DNA of 64,000 nt from Nilaparvata lugens (GCF_014356525.2 NC_052510.1:15362778-15426777); one strand, 5' to 3'. Counted from the stretch's first letter, positions 22,657 to 33,735 are shown. Numbers and translations are program-made. Notes: generated by a model from the letters alone, not told the origin.

Positions 22657-22752
22657 GATAGAGTTTTCTGCAATTTTCTATTCAAAAGGATAGAGATTTC
22701 TGCAATTTTCTATTTAAAAGGATAGAGATTTCTGCAATTTTCTATTTAAAAG
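22657..22752. repeat. Three tandem copies of a 32 bp unit
   Basis: Units start at 22657, 22689 and 22721 with GATAGAG, followed by TTTCTGCAATTTTCTATT and AAAAG. The last two copies are identical; the first differs by two or three bases. Confidence 0.9.
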
Positions 22753-23273
22753 AACTCACTGCTGAAGTTCAAGTCTATATGCTGTTCGCAAGGCAATGCT
22801 TCATTTGCTTTAATGCAAATCCATTGGGATTTCTCCAGTTTTCCACGTACAGTATCTATATACTCATAGCTGGCTGCGTTCTCCGCGCATTCTCCTATGA
22901 AGGCTACTATACTCCCTACAAAATTACTTCAGACTTGGAGGAATTTGCAGCGCAGAGAAATGTAATCAGCCAATTACAGTGATGATTAAAGTCATAAGAA
23001 GAAGCGCAGTTGCCAATTTGTCAATTAGACTCAGTCAACTGAGCGCTTCCAGAGAGAAAACATCCTTATGCGTATCATCAGCGCTTGGATACTCTCTGGA
23101 AATTAGAGAACGCTGGCCGGTTCAAAACGGTAACAGAGCCGCTGTTGTATCCCTGCTGCTGTATGCCTTCTCTGCTGCGCATGTCCATCCCAAGTAAGAA
23201 GTAATTTTTTACAGAGTATAGAGCTTTGCAGATGTAGAAATGATTTACAAAATTCAACATTAACCCCCTTCAC
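22753..23273. other. Unique sequence, no gene
   Basis: Overlapping short frames (60-72 codons) on both strands. One plus frame at 22779-22982 starts with a hydrophobic stretch but matches nothing I know. Confidence 0.35.
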
Positions 23274-23443
23274 ATTGTTCTGAGTTTTTTTCATTTTCAA
23301 AGTAGGTTCTATTAATGATTTAAAGAAAAAATTATATTAGACAACCTTAGTAGAATATTGTTCTGAGTTTTTTTTATTTTCAAAGTAGGTTCTATTAATG
23401 ATTTAAAGAAAAATTTATATTAGACAACCTTTGTAGAATATTG
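23274..23443. repeat. Tandem duplication, 83 bp unit
   Basis: Copies at 23274-23356 and 23357-23439 start ATTGTTCTGAGTTTTTTT and contain CAAAGTAGGTTCTATTAATG. They are nearly identical, so the event is fairly recent. Confidence 0.9.
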
Positions 23444-23990
23444 AAGAGAAAAATAGAATTCATTATCAATGCTATGTTCAACTTCTAGATCAGCACCAAA
23501 TAAAAACACACAATGGTTATTTCTTCCTATGAACTACACTTTGTTCTCAAGAGTTGGCCATATATTTATTATATCAACGAGCAACTACAGCATGATAGAA
23601 CATTTGACATGGACCTGTGCTAGTGGAATGTACCACGATATGCTGTGAAGTGTGACAGAACGACAGACCGCGATCAATTTATTCTATTGCCAGATATTTC
23701 AGTGCCAAATGGACTACTACTCTGCTCTCCTCGCTTTGCTTGCTTTTATTAATAAAAAGAAGACACTGGGACCACGCAGAGAGAGGCTGCTGCTGTAAGA
23801 GTGATGGAGAAAGAGGGTTAGAAAAAGATGGAGGTAGAGACATGAAGATGAGAGAGTGAGAGGGTTTGGAACTACCGCGAGATGGTCGGTAAAAATAAAT
23901 GGAGTGTTTATTTGTTTGTAGAAATGTTTATGCTAGTTGAGTTGGGTTGGTACTGCAGCGGAACTGTCGTGTCAACATAGCGCTCTGTGG
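23444..23990. other. Unique sequence with palindromic AT-core site
   Basis: Holds a 14 bp perfect palindrome TTTTATTAATAAAA (23744-23757) in a non-repetitive context at 23690-23780. No gene. Confidence 0.4.
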
Positions 23991-24720
23991 CGTAGTAGCT
24001 TAGTTTGGCAGCGTTTGGAGAATAAAAATTGGAAGAAGAAAAGTGAGAGGATGAGGGATAAATAGAGAGGGAGAGTTGGTAGAAGATGAAAGGATGAAAG
24101 AGGAAGAGTGAAAAAATGAATGAAGAGAACAAGGAAAGTGCAAATAAAAGAGGAGATGTAAGAATAGGAGAGAAATGAGATATGAGATGAGATGAGATGT
24201 GAAGAAAGAGAAGAAATAACGGACGGAAGAGAGGAAGGAGCAGAGAGAAATGAATTTGTATAAGGATGTAAGGATACAAGAGGAACAGTGAAAAATTGAA
24301 TGAAGAGAACAAGTAAGGGAAAAATAGAGGAAATGAAAGAATAAAATAGAAAAATGAGAGGAGATGTGAAGAGAGAGAAGGAAGAACAGATGGGAGAGAG
24401 AAAGGAGCAGAGAAAAATGAAAAGAGAACAAGGAAGGTGTCAAAAAGAAAGAGAAGTTGAAAGAATAATACGAAGAGAAAGGACAAGATAGAAACATTGG
24501 AGGTGGGAGAATAAGAAGAGATGTGGAGAGAGAACTATGAGAAGAATGAGCGGAAGATGATGAAGTTGAAGAATGAGAAGATCAAACAAGAGAAGGAATT
24601 ATTTCAGATGTCTAGACTAAAAAAGGTTGAAGAAATGGGAATAGAAGCTAAAATGTATGAAAATGCGGGGAAGAATGAAGTAAGAAAAGAGGAAATCAAA
24701 TGATGATGAAGAAAGATGAA
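23990..24720. repeat. Polypurine tract with 180 bp periodicity
   Basis: The AGAGGAA(G/C)AGTGAAAAA phrase at 24100 recurs at 24280, and the flanking purine text aligns between about 24066-24240 and 24246-24420. A third partial unit lies near 24405. The 192- and 165-codon minus frames, among the longest in the window, are Ser/Leu/Phe-rich readings of this array. Confidence 0.75.
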
Positions 24721-25375
24721 GGATACGAATTGGGCGCAAAAGAGGTCAATGAAGTGGCCAAAAAAAAATTGTGATGCTATACTAAAAAACTAAGAAGGAA
24801 GAATAGAAGAGGAGAATGAAGATTATCAACAAATCAGAGGCGATAGTTACCTACAAGTATAAAATAATACAATATTATGTTGAGATTTAGGAGGAAGAAT
24901 AAAATAGGAGAGTAACAATAAACAATTAAAAATAAAAACTGAGATGAAAATAATAATCAGAGAGAATGAATGATGAAAAGGAAGGGTAAAAATGAAGTGG
25001 GAATAAAAGTGAATATGAGTGAAAGAATAGTAAAGAGGTGAGAAACAAGAAAAAGAAGACAGAGAGAATGAATTATAGAAAGGAAGGTAAAAAGGATGTG
25101 GGAATAGAAGTGAATATGAGTGAAAATTAAGAGTGAGAGAATGATAAAGAGGTAAGGAACAAAAAAGAAGACAAATGAGAAGATAGAAACAGAAGTAGAA
25201 CAGGATGAAGAAGAAGAAGAATAATAAGAGGAGGCACAGTGCCAATGGAGCAAGCCAACTACGATCGCTAGAAGCTACAGCGAACATTGAACCTGGACTG
25301 GGACACTCTTGGCTTGTATTCGGCTTCTGGCCTATAAACACCGACGCTATTTCTCAACAAAATATTTCTACATGT
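24720..25375. repeat. Polypurine tract with 102 bp tandem duplication
   Basis: Copies 24959-25060 and 25061-25172 share AGAGAGAATGAAT, GTGAATATGAGTGAAA, AAAGAGGT and AGAAGAC. A more complex stretch follows at 25230-25345 (AACTACGATCGCTAGAAGC). The 164-codon minus frame joins the two and is low complexity apart from its first ~40 residues, which resemble nothing I know. Confidence 0.75.
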
Positions 25376-25705
25376 GACTTGTGAGTGTCCACCACCACCT
25401 ACAACACCATTCAACCTGTCAACATCTGAGCAGGGCAGCAAACATAAACTGAATGTCAGTTTTAGTCAGAAGGTGAATTCTACTTTAGCAATGTGGAGAT
25501 ATAATTTGTCTAATTTAGAGCAATATGCGTTTTATGAGTGTCTAAGGAGATTAATAATAGAATGAAGATTTGAGTATAATTGATATATCAAGCATGATCA
25601 AGTGGATCATATAGAATAAAATTATAGATCATGTTTGATCAACGTAGAATGTTCAGGGTGTACCAGGTATGAACAAATCACTCTGTACCAGCTATCACAC
25701 AACTT
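25375..25705. other. AT-rich unique sequence
   Basis: Nothing recognisable beyond short A/T runs. Confidence 0.4.
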
Positions 25706-25709
25706 CTAA

Positions 25710-25875
25710 AGGTGCGTACAGATTTACGCGCCGCGAACATGAGCAATTCACTTTTAATCAGCTGATTCCAAGTTTTTTATATCTGTATCTTACCGTTTCT
25801 GTAAAAATACAGATATAGTCAGCTGATTAAAAGTGAATTGCTCATGTTCGCGGGGTGTATATCTGTACGCATCCT
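25710..25875. mobile_element. PIF/Harbinger-like MITE, TAA target duplication
   Basis: Terminal inverted repeats (AGGTGCGTACAGATTTACGC...) run ~57 bp with few mismatches, and the inner part ATCTGTATCTTAC...ACAGATAT is also self-complementary. Direct TAA repeats at 25707-25709 and 25876-25878 flank it; 3 bp TWA/TTA duplications are typical of the PIF/Harbinger superfamily. A 5'-truncated relative lies at 56961-57075. Non-autonomous, no frame. Confidence 0.85.
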
Positions 25876-25884
25876 TAATATTTA

Positions 25885-26048
25885 AGCCTCGCACACACAC
25901 ACATCGATTGTTGGTACGATATTTTGCCGTCCTTATGAATTCTATCAGATTAAACGGAACTTGACAAACATCATCTGTTTAGCCTAATAGTATTTATAAG
26001 GACAGCAAAATATCGTCCGAACAAAAATCGATGTATGTGTGCGGGGCT
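25885..26048. mobile_element. Second PIF/Harbinger-like MITE, TTA target duplication
   Basis: Terminal repeats AGCCTCGCACACA / TGTGTGCGGGGCT and inner GATATTTTGCCGTCCTTAT / ATAAGGACAGCAAAATATC give ~55 bp arms. TTA repeats at 25882-25884 and 26049-26051 flank it. It starts only a few bases after the previous MITE, although the two families have different terminal sequences. Confidence 0.85.
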
Positions 26049-26059
26049 TTACTGTAGAT

Positions 26060-26220
26060 GAAAAGTGGAAAATTTACTGCTATAATGAGATAAATTTCAA
26101 ACTGTCAACTTTAATTGAATGGACAACTGATATAATTCTTACAATAATCTACAGAACTGGAACTAATTTTTTTTCTTGGTGAAATTAAATTAGTTGAAGT
26201 CACAAATAGAATTAGGTAGA
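26060..26220. other. AT-rich unique sequence
   Basis: Nothing recognisable beyond short A/T runs. Confidence 0.4.
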
Positions 26221-26224
26221 ACAT

Positions 26225-26600
26225 ATTTTATATAAGAGAGAGAGGGAGAGGAGACGAAGAAAATGAAGAGCATGAAGGAGTGGAAGAAGGGAATGGAGTG
26301 GGAAGAACGGATAGAAGAATGAAATCTGAAGAAGTATTGCGGAGAAAAGAAGAAAACGAAGTGAATGACAACAAGAAAACCAAAAAAAAAGAAATAAAAG
26401 ACTAAAAAGAAGAAGAAGAAAAAAGAAGGGAAAGAAATAGAGGAAGAAGAAGAAAACGAAGAGGAATACAAGAAGGAAAAGAGGAAAAAAGAAGAAGGGA
26501 AAGATATAGAGGGAGAAGAAGAAAAAGGGAAAGAATAGGAAGAAGAAGAAGAAGAAGAAGAAGAAGAAGAAGAAGAAGAAGAAGAAAGGCGAACATAGAA
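26225..26600. repeat. Polypurine tract with GAA microsatellite
   Basis: The run at about 26539-26586 holds ~16 GAA units. Upstream sequence is degenerate GAA/GAAAA. Minus-strand frames up to 136 codons (poly-Phe/Leu/Ser) are artefacts. Confidence 0.85.
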
Positions 26601-27000
26601 CGGAATAGAAGGCCGGAAGCAAGAGAGCCCGGAAATCCAGGAGTCGGGAGTCTATCTTCTCATGGCGGGCTGCTCCTCCTCCTCACCCAGCATCAATTCC
26701 CCTAACGACATAGTTTCTGCTTCTGCCGCTCCTTCAGCCCGAGATTAAATGTTTGATTTATAGGCTTCTGTACGTTTTCGGGCACTGCCTGACTGCCATG
26801 CTGAAAACGCCGCCAGAGGAGCTAGGAAAAAGGAGAACAACAAGAAGAGACAGGAAGGAAAAGATGAAGAAGAAAGACAGGGTGAAGAAAAAGTAAAAGA
26901 TGAAAAACAGGAAAGAGAAGGGAACGAGAAAGGAATGAAATTGAAGAAATGGAGGAGACAGGATTGGGATAACGAAAAAAGGGGGTTCAAAAAATCTTGC
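26600..27000. other. GC-richer island then purine tract
   Basis: 26600-26820 is non-repetitive and more GC-rich (CGGGCTGCTCCTCC, GCTGAAAACGCCGCC), perhaps regulatory. 26820-26990 is another purine-rich block, read as an 81-codon low-complexity minus frame. Confidence 0.35.
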
Positions 27001-27342
27001 CTGTCGACTGTGTCAAAGTTGTAGTGTCAGCCAACTGACATCTATCTCTTAACTAGCTTTTCTACAACTGAAAAGATATTTTGAAATGAGTAATCAGAGC
27101 GATATTCACTAACATGGAAATTATTGATAAATCCACATACCATTCAGAGAATGCATTCCACATCGGTCAATTCATTGAACATACCTGAAACAAAAATGAA
27201 TACATCAGTAAATGCATTGTGAATACAATTAAAAATGTTAAGTATGTCTAGCATTCAATTATTATGGATATAGATTTTTATAGCTTGTTTCAAAAAAGAA
27301 ATGAGTCAATTACGGGTACTCAATATCCATTACAATAGGCGG
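27000..27342. other. AT-rich unique sequence
   Basis: No gene. Contains a strong splice-like junction near 27185, described separately. Confidence 0.4.
27178..27207 (-). other. Recursive-splice-like junction (minus)
   Basis: The minus strand reads TTCATTTTTGTTTCAG joined to GTATGTTC; the junction is between 27185 and 27184. Polypyrimidine tract, CAG and a good GTATGT donor are contiguous. The central TTTTGTTTCAGGTATGTTC is shared exactly with the site at 50.66 kb. Confidence 0.45.
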
Positions 27343-27470
27343 TCGGTCCCGGCTGCCTAAAAACAGACCTTAGGCCTTGTCAGAGGACCTCAAATTGATC
27401 AGGTGCGACCTGAAAACTCTGACACCTGACCTGAGCCAACCAGGTCACGCGATATTATTATTATATATCC
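27343..27470 (+). mobile_element. Dispersed retroelement 3' end with (ATT)n tail
   Basis: Same family as 5089-5245 but on the plus strand: GGTCGGTCCCGGCTGCC, GTCAGAGG, TTGATCAG, CGACCTGAAAACTCTGACAC and GACCTGAGCCA, then ATATTATTATTATA. Both copies are 5' truncated at nearly the same point. Confidence 0.7.
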
Positions 27471-27840
27471 ATTACATATGAGGAAACAGAATTGTAAAAC
27501 GTTCTTCAGGAATATTCACAACCGGCATAGGGCTTGAATTTACTGTAGAACCTAGAAATATCCTGTCGTGAGTGGATTCAAAGAATATATTCGACCACAC
27601 AGTAACTCGATGTAATAGGACTTTCAAGTAGTAGAAAATAAGAGACAAAGATATTCAAAGATGTTTAATGCTTTCTAGTACCGGTATCCTAATAGTCCAA
27701 AGTTTTTTGCTCAGTGCTTTCCAACTTCTGTCTTGAAAATGTAGTAGTTTTTTGTTTTTTTCTGGTAGAAGGTACAACACGTCCAGAGGAGTTTATTCAA
27801 AATATAGACATGATTACAAAAAATTAGGTGTGGCGCACTC
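27471..27840. other. AT-rich unique sequence
   Basis: Nothing recognisable beyond short A/T runs. Confidence 0.4.
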
Positions 27841-28435
27841 ACACAACTTTCCTTCCCGTTATGAAAATTGACCACCTGACCAAAGTGTCCACGCGCATCT
27901 CAAGTCTACTATTCAAAAATGTGAGCCAGCTGTTCTTCAAGCTCAATCTCTTCCACTTGGAATTTTTTGTTCAATTTATATCTGAAGCCTGATAATTGGG
28001 AATCTAAAATCAAACTTTGCATAGATACTTTGAAATTTTTACAGATAATTATGGCAGTTGATAGAGCTTATCAATGACTATTTTAGGTATAAATTTGATC
28101 AAAATCGTTGGAGCCGTTTTCGAGAAAATCGCGAAAAACCCTGTTTTTGACAACATTTTCGCCATTTTAGCCGCCTTCCTGAATTGCATTTGATCGAAAT
28201 TGTTCGAGTCGGATCCTTATAGGGGTAGGACCTTAAGTTCTAAATTTCAAATTGGGAGATGAGATATCGTGTTACACAGACGCAAATACACTCTTACACA
28301 CACATACAGACCAATACCAAAAAACCACTTTTTTGGACTCAGGGGACCTGGAATTTATAAATTGCGGTACCTTAATTTTTTTCGGAAAGCAATACTATCC
28401 TTACCTATGGTAATAGGGCAAGGAAAGTAAAAGCC
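27840..28435. repeat. Abundant planthopper-type interspersed repeat
   Basis: Recognised from memory of planthopper genomic sequence. Landmarks in order are AAAATCGTTGGAGCCGTTTT (28100), GACAACATTTTCGCCATTTT (28151), a short ACACAC stretch (28275-28310), ACCACTTTTTTGGACTCAGG (28325) and GGTAATAGGGCAAGGAAAG (28411). No coding capacity. Class is unknown to me; only one copy lies in this window. Confidence 0.6.
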
Positions 28436-28640
28436 TATAAGCTAAAATTATTTACAAAGTATTAATACAATTGGTGGATTATTCAAATAAGTTTTCAGGA
28501 AGTACCTACTACAAGGAGTAAACACGAGAACCAAGCAATAGTTTCACGTCAGTCCTTGCGCCAAGATACACACAAACATGGACTACAGCAGCAAGAGCAT
28601 TGCATACAGGCTGAGTGCATATTGCATACAATAAATATGG
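28436..28640. other. AT-rich unique sequence
   Basis: Nothing recognisable beyond short A/T runs. Confidence 0.4.
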
Positions 28641-28925
28641 AGAGTGTCCCGCCGACGGGAAGCCTATTAGCCAACAGATAATGAGTGGCTATCCGCCATC
28701 AGCAACTCACGACAGGCGTTAGCGACAATCTATAATAAACGGCGCATGCCGAGAGAGACAAACAGAGAAGGTGAGAGAAAGAGAGAGTCCGATTGGTCAG
28801 ATTCGAAGAGTTGGGTGGGGGGAAGGGTCCGCAATAATATCGGATATTGATGTCCCCGGGCGGACAACCGGACGAACCCACGGTTCGCACGAATTATTCA
28901 TACAGTTTCAATCCAGCTAAGTGTA
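28640..28925. promoter_or_regulatory. CpG-containing candidate regulatory island
   Basis: Non-repetitive sequence with CCGCCGACGGGAAGCC, CGCAATAATATCGGATATTG and GCACGAATTATTCATAC phrases. Short frames of 63 codons on both strands are not convincing. Inference only. Confidence 0.25.
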
Positions 28926-29700
28926 CTCCAAGATTAGATTGCTGCCAGTTCGCTCACTCTCTCTTACTCACTCACTCTCTCACTGCTCTTTCCTCCACCC
29001 TTCCAATATTTCGCACGCACGCACACTCACTGCGTTAAAATAACACACATGTGCACTTTGCAGCAAACATATACCCCCTACCCCCTTACCACTATGACAC
29101 GGCAAGTGCATATTCTTCCGCCAGATCCATGATGGGGATTTCACCTTATCGAGGTTCCCCTAGACTCCTACATATGGCCAATAACTAGGATACTACATAT
29201 ACGTTTCTCAACTTACTTAGTGGGTATAGTCTATTGGCCATAGTGACTCCTTCAAATGAATAAAACCTATGGTTTAAAACCTAATGCATTTTGTATTCTA
29301 TATTCTGAAAATTCGTTTTTGAACTAATAATTCTGAAAACTTTACAACACAATCATTTCAAAACTGCTCCAGTTTTAAGACATCACACATCAGACTCAAC
29401 AAATGAAAGAGTTGAAAGAATGTAGAAGGTAGATATGCAAACAGAAAAGTGAGGGGAACCGAAATAATTATTCTAACAGGGTAACAAATTTGAAGTGGCA
29501 GAAACGGAACCACCAACAAATGAGAGATAGTGCATGTAAATGATAGTGCAAGACTGAGTATCAACTGAAACTGGCAGAAAATGGAGTAGGAGAGGAATTA
29601 AAAAACATATCAAAAACCTGGATTGATGAGAAGAGAGAATGTGGAGAAAAGCTATTGGTATGAGGAATAGGATACAGAAAAAATCGTACGAGTCTATAAA
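28925..29700. other. Mixed sequence with CT/CA-rich start
   Basis: 28950-29060 is CTCACT/CACAC-rich, followed by AT-rich and then mildly purine-rich sequence (29400-29660). No gene. Confidence 0.35.
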
Positions 29701-30160
29701 ATAATATCACGAGTCTATTTTAGACAATTGGGTACAACACAATTTTTTTGTGTCGATCATGTTTTGAACATGATAATCTATTAATTTCAATAAATAATAC
29801 AGATGTAGAGAAAGAGAGAGAACGAGTATGTGAGTGAAACGGAAGACAATAGTCCCTCTGGTAGCCAGTGAGTAACAAGTAGCAGTCAAAATTAACGAGC
29901 GATTCAGGCTGATATGCCGAATCTGTGCGCTAACTGAATGGTAGGGTAAGGGGTGGTTGACGAAGGGGTGGAAATCAGCTGACATGACAGCAGCAAACGG
30001 GGGGGGGGTTGGGACAAAGGGATGAGAGGAATATCTGAAGGTGGTGGGGGGAGGGTGTATCTGATATCTGTCAGTTTGACATCCTCAACGCCTCGGCACA
30101 CAGAGAGGACTGACTGCACGGCTGCTCTGCTTTCTACTAATGAATCCAATAAGCGTCGCG
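29700..30160. other. Mixed sequence with G run and complex island
   Basis: A run of ten G lies at 29999-30008. 30060-30170 is complex, non-repetitive and CpG-containing. The 256-codon minus frame (29904-30674) that begins downstream and runs through here is Ser/Leu/Phe-rich for most of its length; only its last ~75 codons are of mixed composition. Confidence 0.35.
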
Positions 30161-30164
30161 CTAT

Positions 30165-30760
30165 GAGCAAAGAGAGAAATAGAACAAGATGAGAGGGAAA
30201 AAATGAGGGAGGACACGAGATGAGAAGAAATGGGTGGAAGAGAGAATGTGAGAATTGAGACGAATTAAGAAGGAAATTGTTTTGTTTTTTTAATGTGTGA
30301 GAATAAATATTAAATGTGAACGGAGAATATGGGATGGAAATAGTTAAGGAGAGGAAGGAAGAGTGAAGTGTAAAGAGAGTAAAAGGATGAGAAAGATAGA
30401 ATGAATGAGGAAGTGGAAGAGCGTGATAAGCAGTGATAATTGCTAGAGGAAGACCAACAAGTATATGAGAATAGAGAAGAGAATAGAAGAGAAAGATGAA
30501 TAATATGAGCTGAGAGAAAAAGGATGTCGAAAAGCTAGAGCTAAGATAATTGAGAAAAAGGAGAGAGAGCAAGTAAGAAGATGAAAATGATAAAACAGGA
30601 ACAAAAAGAGCAAAATTACAAGATGGACAAAATGGATAATATGGGAAGAGAGGAAAATGGTAAAACAGGAACAAAAAAGAGACAAAAATTACAAGATGAA
30701 TAATATGGGAGGAGGGAGGAGAGAAAATAAGTAAAGAGAAAAGAAAGATGTACCTAGATG
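30165..30760. repeat. Polypurine tract
   Basis: Plus strand rich in A and G, with AAAATTACAAGATG repeated at 30612 and 30686 and a TAAAACAGGAACAAAAA phrase at 30591 and 30661 (70 bp spacing). The longest minus-strand frame of the window reads through it as Ser/Phe/Leu low complexity. Confidence 0.7.
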
Positions 30761-31490
30761 AAGGAATAGTAATAGGAAATAAAGTAGCAATATTACGATA
30801 GGGATTTCGTTTGATTATTCCTGTTCGATAACATTATGCTATTAAATAACTCTAATAATTATGAAGTTGAATATTTAGTGAGTTAACAAAGCTGTACTTC
30901 AGTAATGTATAACCGTAACAACCCTTTCTACATGGCTGCACAATCGATACTTGTCAAATTTTGTGATTCCTGCAACAAGTACGACTGATTTCCTATGGGA
31001 TTGAGATTGGACACCTCTATGGAATAGAATGAGACAAAGTTGACAGTGAGCGGAAAACTCATGATTGATTACGTGGTGACTGATTATAGAACTTACAGAG
31101 ATTGAATCTGTTTCAATTCTTAGTTTAGACTCTAGATAATTGATTATTATTTTGTATAAATTGTTTTTTTTTGGGAATGAAGTTTATTATTATAGCTATT
31201 TATTTTACGAATTCAAATTAGTCGAATGAGTAAGCTACTGATTATACTAAACTGCACTTCAATATACTATATCATGAAACAAAACTTGCAAAGGATAAAA
31301 GCTCATAACAGATACATCATTTCTGATTCTCTTATGAGCGAAAAAGTATCTAACTTCTCAAGACACGACTGTTCAGTTATTTTCAATATTTCAATCTCAA
31401 TCTGAAATTATCATATCTTTTCATCAGATGAGACTTAAAAGAACACTTTTCAAATCTCGTGGTCGTCATACAGATGAGACAGATTTTCTA
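30760..31490. other. AT-rich unique sequence
   Basis: Nothing recognisable beyond short A/T runs. Confidence 0.4.
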
Positions 31491-31765
31491 ACCTGAGCGA
31501 TAGCAGTCAGCGTGTCTCCAGACCGAGAATCCTGGACTTGTCCTAACGACAGCTGACAACTTAAAAGGCGAATAGAGACGACACAACGAGCTGATAAGCT
31601 GTCTCAAGCTCAAATCACTCTCTCACTCTCTCTCGCTCGTTTTCGTTCTCAAAGTCGTCGATGTCGCTCATCGTTGAGGGAAAACACTGATACCGCAACG
31701 ACCAATCCAATTTGACGCCGAAAACGAAATACGTCTCTTTGGAAAACCGTCACTCACCACCTAAA
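31490..31765. promoter_or_regulatory. Candidate conserved non-coding island
   Basis: Complex, CpG-containing block with GCGATAGCAGTCAGCGTG, ACAACTTAAAAGGCG, a CTCTCACTCTCTCTCGCTCG stretch and GTCGTCGATGTCGCTCATCG. No frame longer than background. Confidence 0.25.
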
Positions 31766-32450
31766 CTGATTAGTATCAACACTTTGAAAATATGATCGAA
31801 ATTTATTGTATAGATCATTTCCAGTCACCTACAAATAGGCTTTGACTCTCAAGAATGACAGAAGGATATCCAACTATCAGCAAACTGGCTTTGACATTAG
31901 ATCAAGTTCAACCAAATTGTACAAGTTCTTAAAAAAATTCAATCAAGATAGATCATAAACGCTTTGAATAAATATTAGAAATACTGTTTTAACAAACATT
32001 TAAATTTACCTGGAAATGGAAAACTGAATACTTGAGTGGAGGAAATCCTGAAAAAAGAGTTTGAATATAAATATATTCCATCTGGAATATTTATTAGAAT
32101 CAGGGAAATTACAAGTTTGAACATGGTCTATTTCTTGATTCCTGATTTTTCAAAGTATGTTTTAAATTGTAAGTTATGTTATTGAGTTTAGACAGTGTTT
32201 TTTTTCACTAGTGTTTTGAAACCTAGATCTGATAAAAATGTTAGATAGCGGCACATGTATTTGACTTTCCATTTTTCAACTAATTAAAATTTTATTTAAA
32301 CGAATAAATCCTGTATCTAAATCAAAATATACCTAATATGGATACACTGACTATCATACGTTTAGAAAAAATCTTCAAACAAAAGTACTATAAGATGAAA
32401 ATCGACATACTACAAGAAAACTCAAGATCTCACAGGAATGTAAGCTATGA
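31765..32450. other. AT-rich unique sequence
   Basis: No gene called. Contains the splice-like pair at 32009-32050, described separately. Confidence 0.4.
32009..32050 (-). other. Possible microexon or recursive splice site (minus)
   Basis: The minus strand reads CTCTTTTTTCAG at 32059-32048, then 38 bases (32047-32010) ending TTTTCCATTTCCAG, then GTAAAT. It can be read as a 38-nt microexon with acceptor TTTTTTCAG and donor GTAAAT, or as a recursive site, because CCATTTCCAG directly abuts GTAAAT. In one frame the 38 bases are open. No protein identity can be given. Confidence 0.35.
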
Positions 32451-32815
32451 AGAACTTTGGTGACATATGGGTTTCAATCGGCCTTCAACAGTGCAAACTT
32501 CTCTACGGTGTTTAACCGACTGTGAAGTTCAAAACATTATTTTCAAAAGGAAGTTGTCCGTTTAACTTTCTGGAGAACATCTCGAAAAACGTCGGAAAAA
32601 TCGAAGAAAGGAGTGAACTCTGCAATAACTCCTAGTCGATGACTGTGTTTCCTCCTCCTTTTCGTGCTGTCTTCAGTTGTGACAGCCATAATAATTCGTG
32701 GCCCGATGACTTTGTTTTCTCGAATTTGTGCTTTCTTCAGATGCACCGGATGCCGGCCAGCCATATTTCACCCTTGCTCCTATAAAGACAGGAAAACAAT
32801 TGACCCAGCAAAGGA
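32450..32815. promoter_or_regulatory. Candidate conserved non-coding element
   Basis: Non-repetitive block with TCTTCAGTTGTGACAGCC, CATAATAATTCGTGGCCCG and ATGACTTTG phrases; TGACAG is the Meis/Exd-type half site. Short frames on both strands (71-83 codons) overlap it and none has a recognisable domain. Confidence 0.25.
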
Positions 32816-32924
32816 AAGTGGGAAATGGAAGGAAAACGAATGTATGGCCAAAGAAAAGAAGGATCGCAAACGGATCCCTTGCTGGCAAAACAGCGACAAG
32901 CTGTTAATTCTCTAGCCAAGTTTC

Positions 32925-33460
32925 AATTTTCCCTTTTCTTCTTTGTGCTTTTCGCATTTCCGTTGTTTTTGTTTACTTCCAGTTCTCTACTACTTTTCTT
33001 TCATTTACTCCTCCGATCTACTTTTCTCTCTAATTTTTCTCATTTACGTGTTCTACCAATCCTGCTTCTTCAACACATATAAACATTTTCAAATTATTAA
33101 TTGTATATTAAATATATAGACTATAACCTGTTTTATATTTCACCCTCTCTCACTTGAAATGCCTCTCTTTACTTCTCTAATTAGCACTTGTGCTCTACAA
33201 ACTCGCCTTCCTTTCACTTTAATGTGATTTTGTTAAACAGAATTCTTCTACAACAATTTCTTCACTAATTTCTTACTATACATCATCATATTATTGTCGT
33301 TAATTATTCTTCTTGTCCTTCTTTCAATTAGCGCCAATTTTCTCTACTCATCCCTTAACCTCTCTCCTGACGTTATATCTTCATTCTTCTTTAAATTCTT
33401 ATTTTGTTCTCTTCCAAGATCTTCATTATTTTCTCCTCTACTTCAGCATCATCATGATCA
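32925..33460. repeat. Pyrimidine-rich tract
   Basis: CT/TTC-skewed plus strand in two blocks (32925-33070 and 33130-33460) separated by AT-rich sequence. Associated frames are Ser/Leu/Phe-rich. Confidence 0.55.
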
Positions 33461-33735
33461 TTTTGTTTTATAATTTCATCATCGTCTCATTCCTGAATCA
33501 TTCTATCCTAGTATGTTGTATGTGCTATTCCACCGTTTTCAATTGAAGTGAAAGCAAGTTCAATTTCAATCAAGTAACATAATTTTGTATTAACTGCAAT
33601 TACCATGATATAAAGCTAACATAACAACAAACTTCAAACATGTTTTACGATCAATAAAATCAACCATCGAGAAGTAGGGATGGTTTTTCATTGACATTCT
33701 GAAGTACTCATAATCAAAATAATATCCGATTTGAA
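33460..33735. other. AT-rich unique sequence
   Basis: Nothing recognisable beyond short A/T runs. Confidence 0.4.

Noticed and set aside
22657..22752. CRISPR-like array
   Set aside because: Three contiguous 32 bp units without unique spacers in insect-like DNA: a plain tandem repeat.
23908..24497. 192- and 165-codon overlapping minus frames
   Set aside because: Two overlapping frames with the same low-complexity composition over a 180 bp tandem purine array; coding is unlikely.
29904..30674. 256-codon minus-strand open frame
   Set aside because: About 180 residues are a Ser/Leu/Phe/Tyr-rich reading of a polypurine tract. No domain, and neighbouring frames are open as well, as expected from the skew.
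32543..32919. Several overlapping frames at 32.5-32.9 kb on both strands
   Set aside because: Frames of 60-83 codons on both strands in complex DNA; none has a recognisable motif and no clear splice sites bound them. Kept as a possible non-coding element instead.
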